Positions 25,510 to 34,088 of a stretch of 38,961 nucleotides of DNA are shown here, piece by piece (within the stretch, counting starts at the first letter, position 1; the number at the start of each line of letters is the position of its first letter). The DNA is from CAYRFQ01 sp964423615. Lineage in GTDB: Bacteria > Planctomycetota > Planctomycetia > Gemmatales > Gemmataceae. Location: assembly GCA_964423615.1 (NCBI GenBank), contig CAYRFQ010000073.1:1-38961 (forward strand), written 5' to 3'. The translations under genes and the position numbers were made by a program. A model generated the notes under the pieces. The model ran no database searches. It saw only the letters and a program-made list of their open reading frames with translations, and was not told the DNA's origin.

Positions 25510-26808
25510 ATGCGATACCTTCTGAATTGCGTCTACCTACTCGCCTTTCTTTTCATTTCCCCCTGGCTCATCTACAAAGCACTCACTAAGGGCAAATACC
25601 GAGAAGGCTTCTGGACGAAGTTCTTCGGTTTGGTCCCTTGTCGCGAAGGTCTCAAACCATGTGTCTGGTTTCACGGGGTAAGCGTCGGGGAAATCATACT
25701 CCTCCGAAAAATCGTCGCGGCCTTCCGAATGCGACATCCCGAATACGATGTCGTCGTCTCGACCACGACCAACACAGGCATGCAAGAGGCCAAGAAACAT
25801 TTCTCTGACCTCTGCGTTTTCTATTGGCCATTCGACTTCACTTGGGCCATCCAGAACGTCCTTCGCCGAATCCGTCCCCAAGCCGTCATCCTGGCGGAGA
25901 GCGAACTCTGGCCCAACTTTCTCTCGCTCACTAGCCGAAATGCCATCAAAGTGGGCGTCATCAACGGACGTATGAGTCCGCGAAGTGCGCGTCGCTACCA
26001 TCAATTTGGCTTATTTGCCAAACCGATCCTCCGAAACGTTGACCTGTGGGCCGTCCAAACACCGGAACATCAACAACACCTTCAAAAACTTGGCCTGACC
26101 AACGTATTCCCAACGGGTTCGATCAAGTACGACGGAACGACAACGGACCGAAACGCACCCGCCACCGAGAGTTTCCGCAAACTGTTCGGAATCAATCCCG
26201 ATGAACCTGTCCTCATTGCTGGAAGCACCTACGGGCCGGAAGAAGAAATTCTACTGGACGGCTATCCGCTTTTGCTCGAACAGGTTCCCAACCTATGCAC
26301 AATCTTGGTCCCCCGACACAAGGAACGCTTCGACGAAGTCGCCCAGCTCATTCGCAATCGTGGCTTGTCGTTCTCACGACGAAGTGAAATGACAAACTCT
26401 CCACAGAATTCCCCACGATTGATACTTGTCGATACCATCGGAGAACTGGGAGCCATCTGGGGTCTTGCCGATGTCGCGTTCGTTGGCGGAAGCCTCGACG
26501 GGAAGCGGGGCGGCCAGAATATGTTGGAACCAGCGGCCTTCGGTGCCGCCGTCATCGTTGGCCCTCACGTTTGGAATTTCCGTCGCAATGTCGAAATGTT
26601 ACTAACCGCTGGTGGGTTGATTCAAGTCACCAATCAAGAAGCCCTATTCCGAGAAATGCACTCACTTCTTACCGATCGTGCCCTACGTCACAAACTCGGC
26701 ACTGCAGCTCAACAGTTCGTCCTTTCCCAACAAGGGGCGTTGGCTCGAACTCTCGATCTCCTTGACGAATTCCTCTCGACCACACCGACACTCAACCAGG
26801 CAGCATGA
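25510..26808 (+). CDS. waaA: 3-deoxy-D-manno-octulosonic acid transferase
   Basis: This 432-residue glycosyltransferase (also called KdtA, family GT30) adds Kdo from CMP-Kdo to lipid A precursor at the inner membrane. An N-terminal membrane anchor spans about residues 4-23. The conserved WFHGVSVGE motif ends in the likely catalytic base E61. Later motifs are ESELWPNF, NGRMSPRS, AGSTYGPEEE, VPRHKERFDEV and GQNMLEPAAFG, all normal for the family. The start follows GGAAAGGA. It is evidence for lipid A-Kdo type LPS in this organism. It is 264 bases after secA, and no other LPS gene is nearby. Confidence 0.95.
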   Translation: MRYLLNCVYLLAFLFISPWLIYKALTKGKYREGFWTKFFGLVPCREGLKPCVWFHGVSVGEIILLRKIVAAFRMRHPEYDVVVSTTTNTGMQEAKKHFSDLCVFYWPFDFTWAIQNVLRRIRPQAVILAESELWPNFLSLTSRNAIKVGVINGRMSPRSARRYHQFGLFAKPILRNVDLWAVQTPEHQQHLQKLGLTNVFPTGSIKYDGTTTDRNAPATESFRKLFGINPDEPVLIAGSTYGPEEEILLDGYPLLLEQVPNLCTILVPRHKERFDEVAQLIRNRGLSFSRRSEMTNSPQNSPRLILVDTIGELGAIWGLADVAFVGGSLDGKRGGQNMLEPAAFGAAVIVGPHVWNFRRNVEMLLTAGGLIQVTNQEALFREMHSLLTDRALRHKLGTAAQQFVLSQQGALARTLDLLDEFLSTTPTLNQAA

Positions 26809-27043
26809 ATCTTTCTTCCTCTTTCTCCATGAATCCGGACAACCTGGGCAAACTTCGTCGATTATGGTGATTGCCCGACATAACCCTACTCCCCATAAGT
26901 TCGATAGAACGGGTTGTTCTGTTGAAATCGAATAATCTGGTCGAATCCATAAGTGGGAGTAATTGGGCATCACCCTTGGAACCCATTCAGGGCACCAAGC
27001 GAAACAATAGAACCAGTGGCAACGAAGCAAAGAGGACGAAGCC
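26809..27043. other. Spacer between waaA and the Cys-rich gene
   Basis: This 235-base stretch has no gene or clear signal that I can support, apart from the GAGGA site at its right end. Confidence 0.4.
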
Positions 27044-27802
27044 GTGCAAAATCGAATTATCATCGCGGTGGTCGGGTTGTTGTTTTGGATTTCAACTAGT
27101 TATGCACAAGGTCTTAGCCAGTTGGAAGACTCGGAGTTACCCATCATCCCTGTGGTCCATTCAACGCAACCCACCCAAGAAGCCACAAAAGGAAAGCACT
27201 GGGAAACTGTCAGCATACAGGGAACACAAGAGACTATCCCTTACCCAAAAACAGAAGGCAATCAGTTACCCACACTTCCCAACACGCCCCAGCACCAACA
27301 GCTTCCCAACGGCCCACAAACCGAGTTCAAATCAACCATTCCCCAACAACCTGCGCCTGTCTCCACAACCGCACCGACCATGATCCACCAACCCGGATAT
27401 CCTCCCAGCGCCTGTGCTGCAACGAACGCCATCCAACACGCCATCTTCCATTGCAAATGTGATGCGTGTCGAGATTGTCGAGTTGGGCGTTCCTGTGGCC
27501 ACGCACGAGGCAACAAGTGGAAGCGACTGTGGCGCTGGGCGACCTACTTTCCTGGACGCGCCTACTGTCCAAAATATCATCCCGAATGTCGCCCCTACTG
27601 TCCTCCCCCAAACTACGCTTTCTGGTACCATAAACGATGTCAGCGTTGCAGCCCAGGTTGCCACGAAAACTGTCAGAACTGTGGAACTACAGCCCCTGTT
27701 TCTCAAACTAACCCACCGCCCTTCGCGCCTTCCACAACTAACATCCCGGTCACTTCATCGATGGATGTGCCCTCGCCAGTGTATGACAGTCCCAGACACT
27801 AA
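27044..27802 (+). CDS. Secreted Cys-rich protein of unknown function
   Basis: This 252-residue protein is not a family I recognise. The GTG start at 27044 follows GAGGA and gives a clean signal peptide (IIIAVVGLLFWISTSYAQG, cut near residue 21). A Gln/Pro/Thr-rich linker (about 30-125) leads to a domain with about 18 cysteines in close pairs, for example CKCDACRDCRVGRSC and later CPKYHPECRPYCPP and CQRCSPGCHENCQNC. Such cysteines in an exported protein suggest disulfides or metal binding. A Trp/Arg patch (KRLWRWATYFPG) separates the two clusters. It is a single gene on this strand. Function is unknown. Confidence 0.75.
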   Translation: MQNRIIIAVVGLLFWISTSYAQGLSQLEDSELPIIPVVHSTQPTQEATKGKHWETVSIQGTQETIPYPKTEGNQLPTLPNTPQHQQLPNGPQTEFKSTIPQQPAPVSTTAPTMIHQPGYPPSACAATNAIQHAIFHCKCDACRDCRVGRSCGHARGNKWKRLWRWATYFPGRAYCPKYHPECRPYCPPPNYAFWYHKRCQRCSPGCHENCQNCGTTAPVSQTNPPPFAPSTTNIPVTSSMDVPSPVYDSPRH

Positions 27803-27807
27803 AGCTC

Positions 27808-28054
27808 CGTCGTATTGTTGAGACCTGCGCGGAAAATGTAGCAGGCACACTTGGAACGGGTAATTTCTAGTTGTCCGGTTTTTGTCTTTGTCGTAGGCAC
27901 ACGCGGCTCGCGTGTACTTGGAAAGCTCGGCCAAGACCAAGGTACACGCCAGCCGCGTATACCCACGAACCGGGAGACATTTCTTTTCCATTCCCCGTTT
28001 GCTTGCTACTTGGATTCATGAGCCGCGCAGGTCTCAATAACTTGCACAACGACG
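27808..28054. repeat. Imperfect 247-bp palindromic element
   Basis: The ends are related inverted arms: cgtcgtattgttgagacc plus tgcgcgg (27808-27832), and on the other strand from 28054 cgtcgttgtgcaagtt then attgagacctgcgcgg. Inside is a second nested inverted repeat, ggcacacgcggc... (27896-27921) against the complement of ...agccgcgtatacc (27937-27963), with a 15-base loop. The whole stretch is therefore roughly self-complementary. No flanking direct repeat was seen. It could be a foldback MITE-like element or a large terminator structure between convergent genes. Confidence 0.55.
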
Positions 28055-28069
28055 TCCGAGAAAACAACA

Positions 28070-28106
28070 AAGCCCGAATGATCCCAACCAAGGATCATTC
28101 GGGCTT
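28070..28106 (-). terminator. Terminator of the secreted 421-aa protein gene
   Basis: Arms aagcccgaatgatcc (28070-28084) and ggatcattcgggctt (28092-28106) form a perfect 15-bp stem with a 7-base loop. Read on the minus strand it is followed by tgttgttttctc. It lies 38 bases past the minus-strand gene stop. Confidence 0.85.
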
Positions 28107-28143
28107 CGTTGCGTCGATGTCTAGAAGAACCCACGAGAGGGCT

Positions 28144-29409
28144 TTACCGCGGAATCACCATTGGCTTGGCTCTCGGAAACAGCCCCAACGGGTTCGACTT
28201 GTTCTGAGCACTCAAGGCCTGAACTTGCCGGAAACGAGAAACCACCCGATTCAAGCGGTCAAACGTCAGCTTCATCTTCGGATCATCGAAGGTACGAAAC
28301 GAACCCACAAGCACAAGGCTCGATCGCGGCAGATGCAACACGTAGGCATCAAGATTCAAGGGTGGCCCGCGCAACGCCTTGGCCACACTGTGGGCACTGG
28401 CCCCAGCCGAGTCATCTCGCTTCTTCACGAACATCCCTCGAAAATCGAACCTTTCCACCAGGCTTTTGGGCTTGGTTTGTTGCTCGATGAGAACCGGTAG
28501 TTGATACTCGGCGATCACAAACGTCACATTTCCGTCTGTCTTGAGGATCGAATAGGGGTCGTGAGCGTTCAGTTGCCTTATCAACTTCTTGTCGATGTGC
28601 GAATTCGGGTCCTCGTCGACCTCGACCTCGGGCAAAGTAGGATTCCGGCATACAAAGCTGTGGAGGAACGGATTCTGCCAAACCCAAGCTTCATCGGCAT
28701 CCTTCTTGGATTTGGAATTTTTTGACACCCGATACAACGCATGCAGTTTGATCGTCTTGGGATTGGGCATGGGCAATTTTTCAATATAACGCAGCACCTT
28801 CTTGGCCGTGTCTTTGTCCTTGTAAGCACCCACCAACACCGCCGTTTGATCCGGAATGTTCCAGTATCGGCGGACGGAATACCCGCCAGCTTTTCTCAAC
28901 AGTTCCTTGGTGACCTCTGGATCAACCGTCTCTGGATCGACACCATTGGGCACCCGGTGCTTGGAAAACTGACGGATTTCCTTACGAATCCGATCTTCCT
29001 CGGCCCGTCGTTTCTCTCCTCCGCGATTGTAGACATAGGCAGGCAGTTCATATTTCTTCCGGAGATCGATGACCATCTCGCGAGACCATTTGAAACACTG
29101 CGGACCGGAATAACTCATCACACAAATCATCCACTCCCCAACCCCAGGTGTGACTTGGATGTCTTTGATGAGGTACTCTTCAGAAGGTTTATCGTAACGT
29201 GGCTTCACCGGGTCGCGCAACCTCGGTCCCCGGCCGACAACCCCATCGTTCGAAAAAGGCGGATTGGAATTGCCGAATCGAGACCGTTGGCCGATACCGA
29301 GGGGGTCGAACTGATTGCCAGATCGGCGGCCTTGGGCCTCGACCAAGTCGGCACCACTTAGCCCGGCCAATACGACCAAACTGATGCCAAACAAGAACGA
29401 ACGGTGCAT
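28144..29409 (-). CDS. Secreted protein with SPOR-like repeats, function unknown
   Basis: This 421-residue protein has a signal peptide (MHRSFLFGISLVVLAGLSG, cut near EAQ at about residue 26). A low-complexity Arg/Gly/Asn-rich linker precedes a folded region. Two segments, WMICVMSYSGPQCFKWSREM and TAVLVGAYKDKDTAKKVLRY, have the hydrophobic strand-helix pattern of SPOR-type domains, but this is inference and no family is certain. I chose ATG 29409 because GGAGG lies upstream and the signal peptide follows at once; the frame extends to 29679 without good content. It is about 200 bases downstream of rph on the same strand and ends at a strong terminator, so it may close the arginine transcript or have its own promoter. 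Confidence 0.75.
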   Translation of the reverse strand: MHRSFLFGISLVVLAGLSGADLVEAQGRRSGNQFDPLGIGQRSRFGNSNPPFSNDGVVGRGPRLRDPVKPRYDKPSEEYLIKDIQVTPGVGEWMICVMSYSGPQCFKWSREMVIDLRKKYELPAYVYNRGGEKRRAEEDRIRKEIRQFSKHRVPNGVDPETVDPEVTKELLRKAGGYSVRRYWNIPDQTAVLVGAYKDKDTAKKVLRYIEKLPMPNPKTIKLHALYRVSKNSKSKKDADEAWVWQNPFLHSFVCRNPTLPEVEVDEDPNSHIDKKLIRQLNAHDPYSILKTDGNVTFVIAEYQLPVLIEQQTKPKSLVERFDFRGMFVKKRDDSAGASAHSVAKALRGPPLNLDAYVLHLPRSSLVLVGSFRTFDDPKMKLTFDRLNRVVSRFRQVQALSAQNKSNPLGLFPRAKPMVIPR

Positions 29410-29462
29410 GGAAACTCGCCTCCGTATTTCGTCGATCACTCCCGACCCCAGGCGGTACGCCT

Positions 29463-29479
29463 GCAGGCAAAGTGCCTGC
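29463..29479. repeat. Small hairpin upstream of the secreted protein
   Basis: GCAGGCA (29463-29469) and TGCCTGC (29473-29479) form a 7-bp stem with a 3-base loop in the spacer upstream of the gene starting at 29409. A possible operator or leader structure; weak evidence. Confidence 0.3.
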
Positions 29480-29605
29480 ACTCGACTGGCGGCTTCTCGG
29501 GATCGCTCTCGAAAAGCAACTCCGGAAGAAACTCGAGACCGCTCGGGCGAATCGAGCCTATGTAGTCTTTGTTGAAGAGGAGAGAACTTTAACAAAAGTG
29601 AGAGA

Positions 29606-30334
29606 TTAATCAAGAGGCCAATTATCGCCCAGAGCCTCTTTTTGAAGTTGGGTGATTTGCCCAATCCCGGCAGCACCAAGGTCGAGCAACGAATTGAGTT
29701 GATCTCGCGTAAACGTGGCTTCTTCTCCGGTGCCCTGAACTTCGATGAATTCGCCTCGTCCGGTCATCACGAGATTCATGTCGACTTCGGCATCACGGTC
29801 TTCGAGATATTCAAGGTCGAGGATGGGAGTCGACTCGAACACACCCACACTCACTGCAGCGACACTGTCGCGGATGATTTCGGAGACCGGAGGAAGGACC
29901 TCGGAGAATGCCACCAACCCATCGACCAGCGCAACGAACGCACCAGTGATACTGGCCGTCCTTGTACCCCCGTCAGCTTCCAGGACATCACAGTCAAGCC
30001 AGAGCGTCCGCTCGCCGAGCTTCGTCAGATCGACGATCGCCCGCAAACTCCTTCCGATCAAACGTTGAATCTCGACCGTCCGTCCATCCACTTTTCCGGC
30101 CTTGTCGCGTGCCTTCCTTGTCGACGTGCTCCCCGGCAACATGCTGTACTCGGCCGTCAACCAACCTTTCCCGGTGTCGACGAGAAACGGCGGCACGTCG
30201 AGTGCCACGCAACACGTACACAAAACCGTCGTACGGCCCATCTTGACCAGCACACTTCCGGGAGCTTGCCCCGTGAAGCCTCTCTGGAAAGTCAGCGTTC
30301 GGAGTTGATCGGGTTGGCGATTACTTGGTCTCAT
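29606..30334 (-). CDS. rph: Ribonuclease PH
   Basis: This 242-residue phosphorolytic 3'-5' exonuclease trims tRNA precursors. The family text is clear: MRPSNRQPDQLRT at the start, GSVLVKMGRTTVLC (26-39), AEYSMLPGST (61-70), then RLIGRSLRA and LDCDVLEADGGTRTASITGA (113-132) around the active site. I chose ATG 30334 because it begins the standard N-terminus; the open frame reaches 30427 inside argF. It starts 16 bases after the argF stop, so it is the last gene of the arginine cluster or cotranscribed with it. Length is normal (about 238-245). Confidence 0.96.
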   Translation of the reverse strand: MRPSNRQPDQLRTLTFQRGFTGQAPGSVLVKMGRTTVLCTCCVALDVPPFLVDTGKGWLTAEYSMLPGSTSTRKARDKAGKVDGRTVEIQRLIGRSLRAIVDLTKLGERTLWLDCDVLEADGGTRTASITGAFVALVDGLVAFSEVLPPVSEIIRDSVAAVSVGVFESTPILDLEYLEDRDAEVDMNLVMTGRGEFIEVQGTGEEATFTRDQLNSLLDLGAAGIGQITQLQKEALGDNWPLD

Positions 30335-30350
30335 GAAGGCTATCCAGGAA

Positions 30351-31271
30351 TCAACCTGCTCCGTCGAAGAGCCAGAAGAGCAGGGCCTTCTGGGCGTGCA
30401 TTCGGTTTCCGGCTTGTTGGAACACAACGCTCCGCTCGCCCTCGAGAACGTCCTCGGTAATCTCTTCCCCCCGATGAGCAGGAAGGCAGTGCATCACCTT
30501 GGCGTGCTTCGGGGCATTGGCCAAAAGTTGCGCGTTCACTTGAAACGGCGCGAATTGTTTCAAACGTTGGTCGCGCTCGGCTTCCTGGCCCATACTCGTC
30601 CACACGTCGGTGTAGATGACATCCGCCTCTCGAACAGCCTCGGCGGGGTTTTGCGTCACAGTCAATTTGTGTTGTGGCAATTTCGTTTCCAACGAACTGA
30701 GGAATGATTGATCGAAGCTATATCCGCTCGGCGAAGCGATCACCATACGAATCCCAAGCATTCCACAACCAATCGCCAGCGATCGAGCGACGTTATTCCC
30801 ATCGCCAATGTAAGCTATCGTTCGGCCCACCAGTTCGCCATAAAGTTCCTTGACGGTGAGGAAGTCAGCCAGGGCCTGGCACGGATGATAAAGATCAGAC
30901 AGACCGTTGATGACTGGAAACTTGGCGTACCTCGCGAATTCGTCAATCGAAGACTGCGAGAACGTCCGCAGAATGGCCCCATCGACATACTCGCCCAGCG
31001 TCCGGGCCATGTCCGGGATACTTTCGCGGGACCCAAAACCGACCTCGTCGTTCGACAAAAAAATCGATCGTCCACCTAGATGAGTGATGGCCGCTTCGAA
31101 ACTAACTCGAGTCCGAAGGGATTTTTTCTCGAACATGATCGCGATCACACGACCGGCCAACGTGGGAATCGACACCCGACGTTTGTACGCAGCTTTGAGG
31201 CGGTCGGCCTCTTCGAGAAGGTGAAGGATTTCCTCGGCGCTCAAGTCGAACAAATTTCGCACGTGCCGCAT
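30351..31271 (-). CDS. argF: Ornithine carbamoyltransferase
   Basis: This 306-residue enzyme makes citrulline from ornithine and carbamoyl phosphate in arginine synthesis. The carbamoyl phosphate site SLRTR is at 51-55, HPCQALAD at 129-136, and the ornithine-binding and catalytic HCLPAHRG at 261-268. These match OTCase rather than aspartate carbamoyltransferase. I chose ATG 31271 (MRHVRNLFDLSAEEI), with GAAAGGG upstream; the frame is open to 31472 but the extra text overlaps argD. Length is normal. It lies 62 bases after argD and 16 before rph. Confidence 0.96.
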   Translation of the reverse strand: MRHVRNLFDLSAEEILHLLEEADRLKAAYKRRVSIPTLAGRVIAIMFEKKSLRTRVSFEAAITHLGGRSIFLSNDEVGFGSRESIPDMARTLGEYVDGAILRTFSQSSIDEFARYAKFPVINGLSDLYHPCQALADFLTVKELYGELVGRTIAYIGDGNNVARSLAIGCGMLGIRMVIASPSGYSFDQSFLSSLETKLPQHKLTVTQNPAEAVREADVIYTDVWTSMGQEAERDQRLKQFAPFQVNAQLLANAPKHAKVMHCLPAHRGEEITEDVLEGERSVVFQQAGNRMHAQKALLFWLFDGAG

Positions 31272-31333
31272 GACATCTATCCCTTTCGGTTCCGGACTAC
31301 TCGCCCACCATTGCCTACGTGATGACTTCTCAC

Positions 31334-32536
31334 CTAGCCTTGGTAATTCACGAGAACCTCCTCGAGAATCGCACATCCCTCGTCGAGTTCTTCGTTCGTT
31401 AAAGTAAGGGCGGGCAACAATCGCAAGACCGTCCCGTGGGTGCAGTTGATCAACAAATGTCTCTTCATACATTCCATCACAATCGGTCCACCTTCGACCG
31501 AGAGCTGGATTCCGATCATGGCTCCGCGAATCCGGATGTCAGTGATCCAGGGACACTTCCCTCGCATGGCCTCGAATCGAGTTCGGAACGCTTCACCGAT
31601 CTCGACCGCCCGAGCCAGGAGCCCCTCGTCTTCGATGGTGTCGATGAACCCAAGAGCAGCCTGACACGCAATCGGGTTGCCACCGTAAGTGGCCGCGTGC
31701 GTTCCAGGGACGAGTTTCTCGCCCACCTCGGGACGAGCCAAAATTCCCCCCACAGACATACCACCACCGAGGGCCTTCGCCAACGTCATGACGTCCGGCT
31801 GTACAGGCCAATGTTGATGACCGAACCATTTTCCCGTTCGTCCCATTCCAGCCTGAACCTCGTCGAAGATCAGCAACAGGTTGTGCTGATCGCAAAGCTC
31901 TCGAAGACCTTCGAGGTAACCCTCCGGCGGAAGATTAATCCCGCCCTCACCCTGAATCGGCTCGACGAGTATCGCACACGTTTCGTTATCGACCAGTTGC
32001 GTGGCCGCATCGAGATCGCCGAACGGAGCATACGCGAAACCCGCGAGCATCGGCTCCACACCCCGATGATACTTCGGCTGGCCGGTCGCGCTGAGTGCGC
32101 CCATCGTCCGACCATGAAAGCCATTGAGCATCGTGATGATCTTGTACCGCCCCGGCTGACCGTTGAGACGAGCCAGCTTGATGGCCGCTTCGATGGCTTC
32201 AGTCCCGCTGTTACAGAAAAACGCCCGACCGTCGAAACCACTCCGCTCATTCAACGCCTTGGCGAGCAGCCCCTGAGCCTCCATGTACCACGTATTCGGG
32301 ACATGAATGAGCTGTCCCACCTGTTCCTGAACAGCCTGAACAATACGAGGTGGACAGTGCCCTAACAGACCGCATCCCCAACCCGGAAACAAATCGAGAT
32401 AACAATTCCCCTCAGCATCCCAGATACGCGACCCTTCACCACGAACCAGACACACAGGATAACGCGTGTAGTTGCCAATCACATAACGCTCGAACATCTC
32501 CATGATTTCCGAGGAGGAAGTCGTTGTGGTGCTCAT
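31334..32536 (-). CDS. argD: Acetylornithine aminotransferase
   Basis: This 400-residue class-III PLP aminotransferase converts N-acetylglutamate semialdehyde to N-acetylornithine. Motifs are CNSGTEAIEAAIKLAR (108-123), NGFHGRTMGALSATG (138-152), IFDEVQAGMGRTG (223-235) and the PLP lysine K254 in TLAKALGGG. Position between argB and argF supports ArgD over related GABA or ornithine transaminases. I chose ATG 32536 with AAAGGAG upstream. The first ten residues (MSTTTTSSSE) are a Ser/Thr tail. Confidence 0.95.
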   Translation of the reverse strand: MSTTTTSSSEIMEMFERYVIGNYTRYPVCLVRGEGSRIWDAEGNCYLDLFPGWGCGLLGHCPPRIVQAVQEQVGQLIHVPNTWYMEAQGLLAKALNERSGFDGRAFFCNSGTEAIEAAIKLARLNGQPGRYKIITMLNGFHGRTMGALSATGQPKYHRGVEPMLAGFAYAPFGDLDAATQLVDNETCAILVEPIQGEGGINLPPEGYLEGLRELCDQHNLLLIFDEVQAGMGRTGKWFGHQHWPVQPDVMTLAKALGGGMSVGGILARPEVGEKLVPGTHAATYGGNPIACQAALGFIDTIEDEGLLARAVEIGEAFRTRFEAMRGKCPWITDIRIRGAMIGIQLSVEGGPIVMECMKRHLLINCTHGTVLRLLPALTLTNEELDEGCAILEEVLVNYQG

Positions 32537-32652
32537 GATGTTAGCAACTCCTTTCGAGTCGTGGTAATTGATGTTGTGCAGCAAGATGCCGAGTCTGATC
32601 TGTCGGTTGTTGGCCCATGCCCCAAACAACTACCAAACTGCTGTTCGTTATT

Positions 32653-33570
32653 TTATTGGCTGCTCGATGTTCCCAGTTCCATGTTCTGGCTTTCTTCCAA
32701 AACAATCTCCGTTCCCACACCCTTGTCTGTATAGATCTCCAATAACAACGAATGACGTACCCGGCCATCGACGATGTGAGTTTTGCGAACGCCAGCTCGA
32801 AGACTATCCAGGCACGCTTCGACTTTGGGAATCATTCCTTGAGCGATCACTTCTTGAAGGACGAGATCCTGACACCGCTTGGCGTCAAGACTCCGGAGGA
32901 GAGAATCGGGATCATTACGATCTAATAAGATCCCTGGAGTATCCGTCAGCAGTACAAACTTCAACGCTTGTAACTGGCTCGCAACAGCCGCGGCAGCTGT
33001 GTCAGCATTGACATTAAGCCATCGTCCGTCCGCGTCGAGCGCCAAAGAAGGAATGACCGGAACGACCCCCGCGGCGCAGAAATCCTCAATCAGAGCTCGA
33101 TCGACTCGCGTGACTTTTCCGACCCGTCCAAGATCAATCGGAGTGCCGTCTTGACCATTTAATTCCAGCTTCTCGCCGAACAAATACTGGAACGAACCAA
33201 GGTGACACCCAACAGCCCGTCCGCCCATCTCGCGAATTCGTTTTTCGATTCCGGCGTTAACTTCTTTGAGGAGAACTTCGACAACGATTTCGAGAGTTCG
33301 TTCGTCGGTAACCCGCCGCCCTTGAATTTTGCGAGGCTCCAGGCCTGCCTTGGCCATCGCACGGTCAATAGCCTTTCCTCCACCGTGGACCAGAATCGGC
33401 CGCAATCCAACGGTCTCCATGAACACAACGTCTTGGAGAGTAGCCCGCAAGCCGTCCGCATCCTCCATCGCGCTGCCGCCCAGCTTGATGACGGTCAGTC
33501 GATCACGAAACTTTCGAATGTAGCTTAGTGCCTCGATCAGCACTTCAGCCTTGCGGATGGCGTGATCCAT
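32653..33570 (-). CDS. argB: Acetylglutamate kinase
   Basis: This 305-residue kinase phosphorylates N-acetylglutamate, the second step of arginine synthesis. The N-terminal glycine-rich KLGGSAM is at 29-35, and LVHGGGKAID (60-69) is the acetylglutamate/ATP site. LNVNADTAAAAVASQL and VLLTDTPGILLD are also conserved. A helical N-terminus before KLGG (about 28 residues) is of the type found in hexameric, arginine-sensitive enzymes, which is an inference. ATG 33570 has GAGATCG upstream. It is the first gene after the promoter at 33615-33642. Confidence 0.95.
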   Translation of the reverse strand: MDHAIRKAEVLIEALSYIRKFRDRLTVIKLGGSAMEDADGLRATLQDVVFMETVGLRPILVHGGGKAIDRAMAKAGLEPRKIQGRRVTDERTLEIVVEVLLKEVNAGIEKRIREMGGRAVGCHLGSFQYLFGEKLELNGQDGTPIDLGRVGKVTRVDRALIEDFCAAGVVPVIPSLALDADGRWLNVNADTAAAAVASQLQALKFVLLTDTPGILLDRNDPDSLLRSLDAKRCQDLVLQEVIAQGMIPKVEACLDSLRAGVRKTHIVDGRVRHSLLLEIYTDKGVGTEIVLEESQNMELGTSSSQ

Positions 33571-33614
33571 CGCAGCGATCTCAACAATACCCAGGTGAGA
33601 AAACGAAAAGTTTA

Positions 33615-33642
33615 ATTGTAGATGGTGCAAACGAACTGTCAA
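33615..33642 (-). promoter_or_regulatory. Promoter of the argB-argD-argF-rph cluster
   Basis: On the minus strand TTGACA (33637-33642) and TACAAT (33615-33620) are separated by 16 bases, a near-ideal sigma70-type pair. Transcription would begin near 33608, giving a leader of about 38 nt before argB. No ARG-box-like palindrome was noticed around it. Confidence 0.65.
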
Positions 33643-34021
33643 CGGAAGAGTCTATCGTCCAGATTGCCTATGGATTTTGGGATCGTGGCGATACGCCGCT
33701 CCAAGAAAAACGCATATCAATCAACTCATCTCCCACCTACTTCGACCAACCATTTTTCGCGTCTCGCCTCCACCCGTTTCTTTTCTTTCTTCTGCGCAAG
33801 TTGTCGTCGGTTTTGCATCTGTGTAGTGGAGACCGGAACGCGACGGCAAACCGGCAACCCATCTTACGACTCGTGAAATCAAACGAATCAAACGCCACCA
33901 ACTCTATGCAACCAACCACGTGCAGCGTCCGCTGGCGCAGGGGTCCTCTCGCACAACGAGGATGTTGTTCGGAGGGCCCCACTTTTTTCTGCGTTCGCTG
34001 CACATGGTTGTTCATCATAAA
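33643..34021. other. Spacer upstream of arg promoter
   Basis: About 380 bases with no supported gene. Open frames on both strands (for example minus 33737-34018) are rich in Arg and Lys and lack any recognisable domain. Confidence 0.4.
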
Positions 34022-34065
34022 TAGAAAAGGGCCTCACAAGTCTTGACTTGCGAGGCCCTTTTCTA
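34022..34065 (-). terminator. Terminator of TIGR03000 copy 1
   Basis: Arms tagaaaagggcctcacaag (34022-34040) and cttgcgaggcccttttcta (34047-34065) form a 19-bp stem with one mismatch and a 6-base loop. It lies 24 bases past the stop of the minus-strand gene and resembles the hairpin after copy 2. Confidence 0.85.
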
Positions 34066-34088
34066 CGTCAACCTGGTCAGGCAAAAGA

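Noticed and set aside
29642..30460. 272-codon open frame opposite rph
   Set aside because: Antisense to a well-conserved RNase PH; no recognisable protein.
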